Shown: piece by piece, positions 36,463 to 45,317 of the stretch
Numbering within the stretch: the first letter of the stretch is position 1
How the letters are laid out: each line of letters begins with the position of its first letter
NCBI GenBank assembly: GCA_024742485.1
Contig: JANSYK010000003.1
Span: forward strand, 682,001-746,000
Direction: 5' to 3'
DNA from: Alphaproteobacteria bacterium
GTDB lineage: Bacteria > Pseudomonadota > Alphaproteobacteria > Rhizobiales > Rhizobiaceae
DNA: 64,000 bases
Translations under genes and position numbers: made by a program
Notes under the pieces: generated by a model
Databases searched by the model: none
What the model saw: the letters and a program-made list of their open reading frames with translations, nothing else
What the model was told of the DNA's origin: nothing

Positions 36463-37550
36463 TACCCGTCCTCCTTGTGGAGCAGCACAGTAACCCCAAG
36501 TGCAGAAGCGATAATAACCGGAAGCCACGCCGCCACAACAGGGGGCACGGCACCGGTTGTCCCGAACGCTTTTGCCAGCACAGTCACGACATAAAGCAGA
36601 AACCCCGACAATATGCCAGCCAAAATCACCGTACCGGACTGTCCAAAACGGATAAATCGTAAAGATACGGTTGCAGCGATGAGGGTCATTGCGACCAAAA
36701 GCAGTGGAAGGACAAGCAAAGATTGAAATTGCATGGCAAATGCGTTGGCACCCAGTCCAAAGGAGCGGGCAACTTCAATTTTTCGTGGCAGTTCATAAAA
36801 GGAAATGGATTGTGGCGATGCAAGTGATTCTTCAACGAACTCCGGTCTGAGGTTCGATTTGATTTTGACGGTGCCCATTGCCTGGGCAGTGTCGTCCTTG
36901 GAAATGCGGGTCGCATCGCGCAATACCCAGTTGCCGTCTTCAAGAAGGGCCGTCTTCGAATCGATTCGCTCTGTTATCGATCCGTCATCGGCAAGGCGGA
37001 TGAAGGACGTGTCGCCAAGCAGGAGACCACGCCGGGCAAAGTTCTTGGCACCTATTATCGTGACGCCTTCGTCCGTGCGCTGGCGGATCCAGGGTGTGCG
37101 TTTGATTGTACCAACAGTTGGGCGCTGCATCCCGAGCCCGACCTCGATTTCCTGCACAATCGACAGGGCATAGGATGATAGAGGATTGACGGCGGCAACC
37201 ATGACAACGCCCATCAGGAAACTGGCGGTGCATAGCGGCAGGAGAAACTGCCATGCCGAAACTCCGGCCGACCGGGCCACCACCAGCTCGTATTTCCGGT
37301 TAAGGGCGATCAGAACCGAAATTGACGAAAACAGAATAATGAAAGGTACGGTGGCCTGCATGATGTTCGGGAGTCTCAGCGCGGAAAGCATCAATCCGAT
37401 CGGCAGGGTATACCCGGACAGCGCCGATGCACGGTTTGAGAACTCGTTGAAATCGACCATGTAAATGATAACCAGCACGCCAAGAACGAACCAGCCGGTC
37501 ATCACCACATACCGCCAGAAAAGATAACGCCAGAGCGTAGGGCCGATCAT
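36462..37550 (-). CDS. lptG: LPS export permease LptG
   Basis: With LptF and the ATPase LptB it extracts LPS from the inner membrane. The 362-residue protein has six membrane helices, three at each end, around a periplasmic beta-jellyroll domain (about 130-270). It overlaps lptF by 4 bases (ATGA) and lptD by one base, so the three LPS transport genes are translationally coupled. Start ATG 37550. The ATPase lptB is not in this window. Confidence 0.94.
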   Translation of the reverse strand: MIGPTLWRYLFWRYVVMTGWFVLGVLVIIYMVDFNEFSNRASALSGYTLPIGLMLSALRLPNIMQATVPFIILFSSISVLIALNRKYELVVARSAGVSAWQFLLPLCTASFLMGVVMVAAVNPLSSYALSIVQEIEVGLGMQRPTVGTIKRTPWIRQRTDEGVTIIGAKNFARRGLLLGDTSFIRLADDGSITERIDSKTALLEDGNWVLRDATRISKDDTAQAMGTVKIKSNLRPEFVEESLASPQSISFYELPRKIEVARSFGLGANAFAMQFQSLLVLPLLLVAMTLIAATVSLRFIRFGQSGTVILAGILSGFLLYVVTVLAKAFGTTGAVPPVVAAWLPVIIASALGVTVLLHKEDG

Positions 37551-38758
37551 TGGGTCCCCCGCCGATCGGTACCCGCAGTTCCCGGAATCCAGCCACGCAA
37601 GGTGCTTGCAGCCGATTCGGAGCCGGACGCCAATCTGAGCGACTGATCGATCAGAAATTGTGGTGTGCGGAAGGACCAGTTGGTCAACATCAACACGCCG
37701 AAAACGCCGATACCGCCGAGCGGTATGGCATAGGTGATGATCTCGAAGACCCGACTGTGACCTGACTGGTCAACTGCATAGAAACTGAACCCGCGAAGGG
37801 CAAATGCGATGCCGGCGGCGGTGACGACGCTCCACACCTGTTGATGTCGGTTTGTTTGTGCGCTGCCAAGGAAGTAGACCGTGATCAGACCAAACAGAAG
37901 AGGATACAGCCAAAGGGAGAATCGTTTGTGAATCTCCCGGGTGAACAGGTCCGGCGCGCCCTGATAGACACTGTCATTCGGATCAGGATTGAGCAGGAAA
38001 CCGGTCGGTCGTTCCTTGGCATAGTACTGGCCCTTATTGTTGGAACGTCCGCCGAGCAAGCTGAGGTCGAGACCATAGGTGGCAAACCGGATAACGGAAA
38101 CATTGCGATTTTCGGTGTTTTTTCGGTGAAGTTCTCCGTCAGAGAGGATCAGCACATCCTTGTCGGCACTTTCGATGAAGGCGCCGTATTTGGCATAGTA
38201 GATGAGTTCGGTTTCCTCGTCGCGCTGGTCGGACAGAAAAATACCGCCAAGTCTCCCGCCGGGCAGTTTTTCCGCGATATTGACGTATAAATCATCTTCG
38301 ATCTTATGGAATGTTCCCGATTGCACTGCAACGGAGAACAAATCCGCAGAGGCCCGGTCGAGCAAGTCACGCAAATGGCGGTTGGCCCATGGTTCCGCAA
38401 AGAGGCCGACAAACAGTGTCACGACCGACATGAGCACGGCCATCAGCAGGACCGGCCGGGCGGTGAGGAAACGCGAACCGCCGGATGCCTCCAAAACCGA
38501 CAGCTCCGAGTCGGAGTTCATTGTGCTGAGCGTCTGGGCGGCGCCGATCATCAGGGCGAATGGCATGACGATGATCAGCATCGACGGAATGAGAAGGCCG
38601 GCGAGTTCCAGAAACGTCAGCAAAGACTGTCCGGTGGAGCTCAACAGGTTGACCCGAAGCAGCACTTGAGTCGTCAGGGCAATCGCTGTTGTGGTCGCCA
38701 GGGTTCCCATGGACAGTATGAGAACCCTGCGAAATATGTGGCGTTCAATGATCTTCAT
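37547..38758 (-). CDS. lptF: LPS export permease LptF
   Basis: Partner of LptG, 403 residues, with the same six-helix layout and a central periplasmic jellyroll domain. The N-terminal MKIIERHIFRRVLILSMG is typical. It is the first gene of the lptF-lptG-lptD-surA-pdxA-rsmA run on the minus strand. Its promoter must lie in the gap to pepA; TATAAG on the minus strand at about 38835-38840 is a possible -10 with a weak -35. A longer C-terminal tail of about 20 residues is proline- and glycine-containing. Confidence 0.94.
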   Translation of the reverse strand: MKIIERHIFRRVLILSMGTLATTTAIALTTQVLLRVNLLSSTGQSLLTFLELAGLLIPSMLIIVMPFALMIGAAQTLSTMNSDSELSVLEASGGSRFLTARPVLLMAVLMSVVTLFVGLFAEPWANRHLRDLLDRASADLFSVAVQSGTFHKIEDDLYVNIAEKLPGGRLGGIFLSDQRDEETELIYYAKYGAFIESADKDVLILSDGELHRKNTENRNVSVIRFATYGLDLSLLGGRSNNKGQYYAKERPTGFLLNPDPNDSVYQGAPDLFTREIHKRFSLWLYPLLFGLITVYFLGSAQTNRHQQVWSVVTAAGIAFALRGFSFYAVDQSGHSRVFEIITYAIPLGGIGVFGVLMLTNWSFRTPQFLIDQSLRLASGSESAASTLRGWIPGTAGTDRRGTQ

Positions 38759-39126
38759 TCAATGCGATGCCCGGTGCCCACCTTCTTGACCGCCACCTGT
38801 CGTTTTCACAGGCCAAACATAGCTGCTTATACCTAACACGGCGCCAATAGGCATAGTAAACAATTCGCTAAGTGTGAACAGCGTGAAGCCCCATGGTTGC
38901 GACCTTTTGCGGCAGCAGGAAGAACTGGTTGCCTTATTGCATTCCGACATGCCGCAGCGCTGCGCCTGGAAAATTGCCTAATGCGACGCTGTGAACGACA
39001 ATTTCACTGTCGCCGGATGATACGGGCTTGTCATTATGCGTGAAAACGCCAACATGGATGGAAAATACAACCATCTGGCTGGCCGGTGCGCAACCTGCCG
39101 GGCGAAACGGCAACTCTGGAGCATTC
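38759..39126. promoter_or_regulatory. Divergent intergenic region lptF/pepA
   Basis: This 368-base stretch separates the divergent lptF and pepA genes and contains no gene. It holds a palindrome CGCAGCGCTGCG near 38953-38964. It also holds a bulged hairpin in which GCGAC (38983-38987) and GTGA pair with TCAC and GTCGC (39009-39013). TATAAG on the minus strand near 38837 is a possible lptF -10. No strong pepA promoter could be chosen by eye. Confidence 0.35.
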
Positions 39127-40620
39127 ATGTCTAAGAAGATAACCATCAGCTTTTCGAAATCCGCCAAACCCAAAGGCGGACTTGCGGTGTTGCTGTCTGC
39201 CAAGGACGGACAAACTTCCGAAGCGGCTAACGAACTCGATCCGGCGGGCGTGACTGGCAGAGCAATGGAAATTGCCGGATTTGACGGCAAGGCCCGTGCC
39301 ACCGTGGACGTCCTGGCACCGCAGGACTGTCCCACCGACCGCATCGGGCTGTTGGGACTGGGTGATCCGGCAGAGGTGAGCGAAAATGACTGGGTTCGAT
39401 TGGGTGGATCGATCTTTGCGCTGATCCGAAAATCCAAAAAGATCTGGGTATTTGCCGATGTGCCGGGTGTTGAGACCAGCGGGCAGCATATCGCCGACCT
39501 CGCCCTGGGCATTTTGCTGCGCAGTTACAGCTTCGACACCTACAAGACCCGCAAGAAGGACAACGACAAAAAGGGTGAAGCCGGTCCGGTCAGCATCACG
39601 ATCGTGACAACGCATTCTGCTGCAGCAAAGCGGCATTTTGCGGTTTCCAAGGCTGTCGCCAGCGGTGTGGAATTGGCGCGCGATCTGGTCAACGAGCCTC
39701 CCAATGTCCTCGGGCCGGTTGAGTTCGCAAAGAAAGCCAGCGATCTGGAAGCACTCGGTGTGGACGTGGAGATCCTGACCGAAAAGGAAATGAAGAAACT
39801 CAAGATGGGTGCACTGCTGGGCGTGGCACAGGGGGCAGCGCGACCGGCACGGCTGGCCATCATGCAGTGGAAGGGAGGCAAGGCGAAGCAGAAACCCCTG
39901 GCATTCATCGGCAAGGGTGTTGTGTTCGATTCGGGTGGAATCTCGCTCAAGCCGGGAGCCGGAATGGAAGATATGAAGGGCGATATGGGTGGCGCCGCTG
40001 CCGTGATCGGGTTGATGCACACCCTGGCCGCCCGCAAGGCGAAGGCGAATGTTGTTGCGCTCATCGGACTGGTCGAGAACATGCCGGACGGCAACGCGCA
40101 AAGACCTGGAGATATTGTGACGTCGATGTCCGGTCAGACCATTGAAATCATCAACACGGATGCCGAGGGCCGTCTCGTCCTGGCCGACGCGCTCTGGTAT
40201 TGCCAGGATCGTTTCAAACCGCAGTTCATGATCAATCTTGCAACATTGACGGGTGCGATCCTGGTCGCGCTGGGTCAGCAGCATGCCGGGTTGTTTTCCA
40301 ACGATGATGCCTTGTCCGAGCAGCTTTCGTCAGCTGGTGGCGTAACCCAGGAAAAGGTCTGGCGTATGCCCCTCGGACCGGAATACGACAAGATGATCGA
40401 CTCCAAGTTCGCCGATATGAAGAATGTCGGTGGTCGGTTTGCCGGGTCGATCACAGCCGGACAATTCTTGCAGCGCTTCGTCAATGATACGCCTTGGGCA
40501 CATCTGGACGTTGCTGGAACCGCCATGAATGCACCGCAAACGGATATCAACCGGTCGTGGGGTTCGGGCTTTGGCGTTCGGCTTCTCGATCAACTGGTGA
40601 AGGCGAATTACGAGGGGTAG
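39127..40620 (+). CDS. pepA: Leucyl aminopeptidase (M17)
   Basis: A cytosolic two-metal aminopeptidase that trims N-terminal residues from peptides. The catalytic core is clear: [12 protein letters not shown] with Lys263 and Asp268, and NTDAEGRL (343-350). The start is ATG 39127 with GGAG upstream, giving 497 residues, the usual length. A longer open frame to 39028 has no ribosome site and a non-conserved start. In E. coli PepA also acts as a DNA-binding protein at carAB and Xer sites; whether that holds here is unknown. holC follows by 36 bases, as in most Proteobacteria. Confidence 0.95.
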   Translation: MSKKITISFSKSAKPKGGLAVLLSAKDGQTSEAANELDPAGVTGRAMEIAGFDGKARATVDVLAPQDCPTDRIGLLGLGDPAEVSENDWVRLGGSIFALIRKSKKIWVFADVPGVETSGQHIADLALGILLRSYSFDTYKTRKKDNDKKGEAGPVSITIVTTHSAAAKRHFAVSKAVASGVELARDLVNEPPNVLGPVEFAKKASDLEALGVDVEILTEKEMKKLKMGALLGVAQGAARPARLAIMQWKGGKAKQKPLAFIGKGVVFDSGGISLKPGAGMEDMKGDMGGAAAVIGLMHTLAARKAKANVVALIGLVENMPDGNAQRPGDIVTSMSGQTIEIINTDAEGRLVLADALWYCQDRFKPQFMINLATLTGAILVALGQQHAGLFSNDDALSEQLSSAGGVTQEKVWRMPLGPEYDKMIDSKFADMKNVGGRFAGSITAGQFLQRFVNDTPWAHLDVAGTAMNAPQTDINRSWGSGFGVRLLDQLVKANYEG

Positions 40621-40656
40621 GGTCGCGGGCGTCATCCACCGTCCAACCAAGTTCCA

Positions 40657-41106
40657 ATGACAGAAATGCTGTTTTACCATCTGACGGAATCACGCCTTGA
40701 AGACGCGTTGCCGCCCCTGCTTGAAAAAAGCCTGGAACGCGGATGGCGTGTTGTGGTGCAGACAGATAGCGAAGAACGACGCGATGCGCTGGATCAACAT
40801 CTTTGGACCTATCGTGACGGCAGTTTTTTGCCGCATGGCGCCGACAGCGGGCAACACGCTGAGAGCCAACCGGTGCTGATCTGCGCCAGCGATGGAAATG
40901 TGAACAGCGCCACTGTGCGTTTCCTTGTCGATGCCGCCCAGCCTGCCGACCTTGACGGCTACCAGCGAGTCGTTTTCATGTTCGATGGACATGATCAGCA
41001 TCAACTTGAATCGGCGCGTTCTCAATGGAAGGAACTGAAGGATGCCGGTCACGACCTGACATATTGGCAGCAGACTTCGGATCGTCGTTGGGAACGAAAG
41101 GCATGA
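40657..41106 (+). CDS. holC: DNA polymerase III subunit chi
   Basis: Links the clamp loader to single-stranded-DNA-binding protein. The 149-residue sequence has the family start (EMLFYHLTESRLEDALPPLLEKSLERGWRVVVQT) and the Rossmann-like core with a DGYQRVVFMFDGHD stretch. It follows pepA, the conserved partner gene order across Proteobacteria. Its start ATG 40657 is 36 bases after pepA. Confidence 0.94.
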   Translation: MTEMLFYHLTESRLEDALPPLLEKSLERGWRVVVQTDSEERRDALDQHLWTYRDGSFLPHGADSGQHAESQPVLICASDGNVNSATVRFLVDAAQPADLDGYQRVVFMFDGHDQHQLESARSQWKELKDAGHDLTYWQQTSDRRWERKA

Positions 41107-41269
41107 AGCCGGATAGGATTGCCGAAATGTTTGACATTGCGGTTGGTGCAATCTACCGCTGCGGTGGCGGTCGCGCACGATGCGAAGCCCGGTTGCGCCG
41201 GCCCATCTGAAACGTCTGAGTCCAACAACCTGGCCTTTGAGCCCCTTCGATCCGGTTGCGGAATTGCAA

Positions 41270-42745
41270 ATGAGCAGCAATGAGATGAGTGGACCGGCCA
41301 GGAACTGGTTTTTGGCAGGTGTTCTGTCGGTTCTGGCGATCACGTTGTTTCGCGTCGGATTTCTTCTGATCGACAAGACCGATCTGTTTGTCGATGAATC
41401 GCAATATTGGCTTTGGAGCCGGGATCTCGATTTCGGCTACTATTCCAAGCCGCCGCTGATTGCGTGGGTCATTCGTCTGGCCACCGAACTTGCGCAAAGC
41501 AATGCCATATTCTGGGTTCGGCTGCCGGCTCCCTTGTTTCATTTGGCAACCGCTGTGATCCTCGGTTTGCTGGGGCGCAATCTCTTTGGAGCCAAAACCG
41601 CGTTTTGGGTCATGCTGTCCTATATCAGCATGCCGGCCGTGACGCTCGGCAGTGCCGTTATCTCCACCGACACGATCATGGCGCCGTTTTTTTCGCTGGC
41701 CCTCCTTTTTTACTTTCGGCTCCTGGATCAAGGCCGAGCCAGCGACGCCGTCCTGACCGGAGTGATGGTTGGTGTCGCGTTTCTGGCGAAATATGCCGGC
41801 ATCTATTTCCTGGTTTGCGCTGCATTGGCTGCAATTTTTGTCCGCTCGGCGCGGCCATCAGGGCGCAACTGGTTTCTGATCCTCCTGGCGTTTTTCGCAC
41901 TGGCCATGCCCAATTTGATCTGGAACCTGATCAATGATTTGACGACATTCGAGCATACGATGGACAATGCCGCCTGGGTTCGGGAGAGTGGCAGCGGCTT
42001 CCGTTTGAAATATCTGAAATTTGCGGAGTTTTTCTTCAGCCAGTTTGGCGTCTTCGGCCCGATCCTGTTCGCGACATTGTTGGCGTGCGTCTTTCGCTCA
42101 ACATCCCGGTATGCGCGAATTTTGGTTTTTCTTTCCGTGCCGATCATCCTGATCGTCTGCGTCCAGGCGTTGCTGTCCAAAGCCTATGCAAACTGGGCTG
42201 TCGCAGCCTATTTCGGTGGCACGGTGCTTGCCGTTTCGGCGCTTGTCGACCGGCACATATACTTGCTCAAGATATCCGTGGCGATCGGCATGGCGGCCGC
42301 AATTGCTCTGCCAATTTTGACCAGTGTCGCCTATGATGTCAGCATCGACGGCGAAAAGCCTGCGCTGAAACGCCTGCTTGGTCGTGAAAAAATGAGCCGG
42401 GAAATCCTTCAGGCGGCGGACAGCCTCGAAGCAGATGTGATCGTGGCGCGAAGCCGTGACATTCTTGCCGATCTTTTTTATACCGGGCGCCACGCGGATG
42501 TACGCATTCGCTCCGTCAAACCAGGCGGTCGACCGGGCAATTACTATCAGCTCAAATTTCCTTTCGAGAGTGGAGACACGAGCGAGCGAGTCCTGCTGGT
42601 TTCCCATCGTCCTGACGTTGTGTGCGGCGAAGACGCCATGACGCCAAATACTGAAATTGCCACAAAAGGTGGCGCCCTTCATGGCAGTTCGCTCTATGTC
42701 TATCTCGTCAAACCGGCCTGCATCGATGACAGCACCAAATTTTAA
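41270..42745 (+). CDS. GT39-family membrane glycosyltransferase
   Basis: An ArnT/PMT-type transferase with about 10-12 membrane segments. The family Asp-Glu pair is D42-E43 in VDESQYWLWSRDLDFGYYSKPPL, the loop that binds the polyprenyl-phosphate sugar donor. A periplasmic C-terminal part (about 390-490) follows the last helices. It should transfer a sugar from a lipid carrier to lipid A, LPS core or a protein. The acceptor is unknown. The start is placed at ATG 41270, with ATG 41180 and 41285 also possible. It overlaps the PAP2 gene by 20 bases, so the two may act in one pathway of lipid or LPS decoration. Confidence 0.88.
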   Translation: MSSNEMSGPARNWFLAGVLSVLAITLFRVGFLLIDKTDLFVDESQYWLWSRDLDFGYYSKPPLIAWVIRLATELAQSNAIFWVRLPAPLFHLATAVILGLLGRNLFGAKTAFWVMLSYISMPAVTLGSAVISTDTIMAPFFSLALLFYFRLLDQGRASDAVLTGVMVGVAFLAKYAGIYFLVCAALAAIFVRSARPSGRNWFLILLAFFALAMPNLIWNLINDLTTFEHTMDNAAWVRESGSGFRLKYLKFAEFFFSQFGVFGPILFATLLACVFRSTSRYARILVFLSVPIILIVCVQALLSKAYANWAVAAYFGGTVLAVSALVDRHIYLLKISVAIGMAAAIALPILTSVAYDVSIDGEKPALKRLLGREKMSREILQAADSLEADVIVARSRDILADLFYTGRHADVRIRSVKPGGRPGNYYQLKFPFESGDTSERVLLVSHRPDVVCGEDAMTPNTEIATKGGALHGSSLYVYLVKPACIDDSTKF

Positions 42746-43418
42746 GACTCTGGGAGCCGCACTGCTTGCGGCATTGGGGCTATGCGCGCTGTTGTTCCTT
42801 TTCAATCCGGGCCTCGATCTCGCGGTTTCCTCTGCCTTTTATCGGGAGACGGACGGGTTCTGGCTGGAGAATGAAAGTCTTCTGTCGACCTATCGAAATT
42901 CATTCAACATCACGAGCATGTCACTCGCCGTAGTTTCCTTGATCCTTTGGATTGTCTGTTATTGGCGCGGTCCGGTCTTTGGTGTTTACGATCGGGTCTG
43001 GGCGTTCATCACGCTGTTGTATGTTCTTGGCCCCGGCCTGTTGGTCAATGGACTGCTCAAATCCTATGTCGGACGGGCAAGACCTGCTGACGTCACCGAA
43101 TTCGGAGGCGAGAACGCATTCACCGGTGCCCTGCGAATAGCCAATGAGTGCCAGAGCAACTGTTCATTCGTGTCGGGTGAGGGGTCCAGCGCAACGGCCT
43201 TCTTCATTTCAATCCTAGCCCTGAGCCCGTTTGTAAGCAACAAGGCCATGCGGTATCTGCTTGTGACAATTGGTTTTTGCGCGGCATTGACCGCCGCAAC
43301 GCTCAGGGTTTTGAAGGGGCGCCACTTCCTGTCCGATACGGTGTTTTCGGTTCTTTTCGTATCGCTCGTGGCAATAATTCTTGCCTGGCTGCTGCTTCGC
43401 CGAAAAAAAGCCGGCTGA
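42726..43418 (+). CDS. PAP2-family membrane phosphatase
   Basis: A membrane-bound acid phosphatase of about 230 residues with six likely helices. Motif I is K112-x6-R119-P120 and motif III is R194-x5-H200-x3-D204. Motif II, normally PSGH, reads VSGE (149-152), so the usual catalytic His is Glu. Rhizobial LpxE/LpxF enzymes and undecaprenyl-diphosphate phosphatases are possible relatives, since they remove phosphate from lipid A or the carrier. The start ATG 42726 overlaps the glycosyltransferase; a longer frame to 42657 lies wholly inside it. The coupling suggests that sugar addition and dephosphorylation act on the same lipid. Confidence 0.85.
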   Translation: MTAPNFKTLGAALLAALGLCALLFLFNPGLDLAVSSAFYRETDGFWLENESLLSTYRNSFNITSMSLAVVSLILWIVCYWRGPVFGVYDRVWAFITLLYVLGPGLLVNGLLKSYVGRARPADVTEFGGENAFTGALRIANECQSNCSFVSGEGSSATAFFISILALSPFVSNKAMRYLLVTIGFCAALTAATLRVLKGRHFLSDTVFSVLFVSLVAIILAWLLLRRKKAG

Positions 43419-43429
43419 CGCTTGAGATG

Positions 43430-45208
43430 TCAGGGCGTCTTTGGTTTCCGCTTGCCTTTGTTCTTGCCTGCCACAGCGCGCATTTTCTTTCGGGGCTTTG
43501 TGCCTTTGAACTCGCCACCGGCATTCTTCCCGGACCTGGGATGTTTGCGTTTCGCACGAACGGGCCGACCCTTGCCAGACGGCGTCTCATCGGAGCTCGG
43601 GCCGGGTGATTGACTGGGTTCGCCAATAGGTCTGATGTGCAGCGATCGTTCGACACAGCCGTGTTCCTCGATGGTCTTGCGAAAGGATTCGCTGGTCGCC
43701 GGATCAATTTCAAACTGCGTTTCGCCGTCTCCGATGATGATCGAACCCACAGATCGCTTGTCGATCCCTCCGGAGCGACAGATGACCGGCAGCAGCCAGC
43801 GCGGTTCTGCCCGCTGTTTGCGCCCGGCGTTGATGGCGAACCATGTGCCGCCCTCGAAATCAGATCGCGCCCGCTTCTGTGTCTTCGAGTTTTGGCTGAG
43901 TTCCGTCAGCTCTTCGGGCGCCGGCAGGGCCGCCTGACATTGCCTGAGGAAGGCTGTGGCGATTTGCTCCGCGCTGTAGGACGTCAGCAATGTCTTGGCA
44001 AAGTCGGTTTCTTCCTCGTCTGCTTGCCCCTGCAGGAATGCGTTGTCGATGATACGTTGTCTGTCGAGCGCTCGAATGTCCGCGCTGTTGGGTGCGCTTT
44101 GCCAGCGGATATTGACCTTGGCATTGCGCGCCAGCCTTTCAGCGTTGCGTCTTTTGGTCGTGGTGGCGACCAGTGCACATACTCCCTTGCGTCCGGCACG
44201 GCCGGTTCGCCCGCTTCTGTGCAACAGTGTTTGCGCATCATTCGGCAGGTCCGCATGAACAACCAGATCGAGCTGGGGCAGGTCGATTCCGCGTGAAGCA
44301 ACATCGGTGGCGACGCAAATCCGGGAACGTCCGTCGCGCATGGATTGAAGCGCGTGGGTGCGCTCGCTCTGACTGAATTCACCCGACAGCGCGACCGTCG
44401 AGAATCCACGGTTCGCGAGCCGGCTCGTCATCCGTTTGACCGTCTCCCGCGTGCCGCAGAAAACGATGGAACCCGGCGCATCATGGTAACGCAGGATGTT
44501 GATGATGGCATTTTCGCGCTCGCGCGGTAAAACCTCGTAACCGATATAGTCGATATCGGCGTGGTGACTTCTTTCCGTGTCGACCGAGATGCGTTTGGAT
44601 TGGTTCTGGAACCGTTTGGCAAGCGCAGTCACCTCTCGAGGCAATGTTGCCGAAAACATCAGCGTTCGACGCTCACGTGGTGCTGCGTCGAGGATAAACT
44701 CAAGATCCTCACGAAACCCCAGATCGAGCATCTCGTCTGCCTCGTCCAGAACCACAGCACGGGCAAGCCGCAAATCAAGTGCGCCACGCGTGATGTGATC
44801 TCTCAATCTACCGGGCGTTCCAACAACAATCTGCACACCGCGGGAGAGCGCCCGTCGCTCGGTGCGCGGGTCCATTCCGCCGACGCAGGAACTGACCTGG
44901 GCACCTGTTTCGGCATAGAGCCATTCCAGTTCGCTTTTGACCTGAAGCGCCAGTTCCCGAGTCGGTGCGATGACGAGTGCGAGGGGAGACGCGCTTTTTT
45001 CCATGCGCCCGTCGTCCGGAAGGATCGATCCGGCGACCGCCAATCCGAAGGCGACGGTCTTGCCGGAGCCTGTCTGCGCTGAAACCAACAGGTCTTCCGA
45101 ATGCAATTGTTCATCGAGCACTGCCGATTGCACGGGTGTAAAGGTCGTGTATCCGCGTTTGTCCAACGCGGTAGCGAGCGCCGGCTGGGCGCGTTCAAAG
45201 GGGGACAT
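43430..45208 (-). CDS. DEAD-box RNA helicase (DbpA/CsdA-like)
   Basis: An ATP-dependent RNA helicase of 592 residues. The N-terminal core has the Q motif, AQTGSGKT (44-51), PTREL (82-86), DEAD (155-158) and SAT (186-188). The second RecA domain has HRSGRTGRAGRKG. The C-terminal part carries a DbpA-like RNA-binding fold (about 450-530) and a basic tail rich in Lys, Arg and Pro. Alphaproteobacterial homologues are often annotated as DeaD. It probably helps ribosome assembly or mRNA unwinding, perhaps in the cold. It converges on the PAP2 gene with an 11-base gap. Confidence 0.92.
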   Translation of the reverse strand: MSPFERAQPALATALDKRGYTTFTPVQSAVLDEQLHSEDLLVSAQTGSGKTVAFGLAVAGSILPDDGRMEKSASPLALVIAPTRELALQVKSELEWLYAETGAQVSSCVGGMDPRTERRALSRGVQIVVGTPGRLRDHITRGALDLRLARAVVLDEADEMLDLGFREDLEFILDAAPRERRTLMFSATLPREVTALAKRFQNQSKRISVDTERSHHADIDYIGYEVLPRERENAIINILRYHDAPGSIVFCGTRETVKRMTSRLANRGFSTVALSGEFSQSERTHALQSMRDGRSRICVATDVASRGIDLPQLDLVVHADLPNDAQTLLHRSGRTGRAGRKGVCALVATTTKRRNAERLARNAKVNIRWQSAPNSADIRALDRQRIIDNAFLQGQADEEETDFAKTLLTSYSAEQIATAFLRQCQAALPAPEELTELSQNSKTQKRARSDFEGGTWFAINAGRKQRAEPRWLLPVICRSGGIDKRSVGSIIIGDGETQFEIDPATSESFRKTIEEHGCVERSLHIRPIGEPSQSPGPSSDETPSGKGRPVRAKRKHPRSGKNAGGEFKGTKPRKKMRAVAGKNKGKRKPKTP

Positions 45209-45317
45209 GGAGACTGAACTTTCCTGACGGCGTCGATGTTTGACCGTGCGCCGTGACGGCAGCTCCTCGCCGAAGAGCTTCTTGATTGCGCAGCACTAAC
45301 GCGGCCTGCCGGCTGCG

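Noticed and set aside
39034-40284. Minus-strand frame of 416 codons over pepA
   Set aside because: Antisense to a conserved aminopeptidase; composition is that of a shadow frame.
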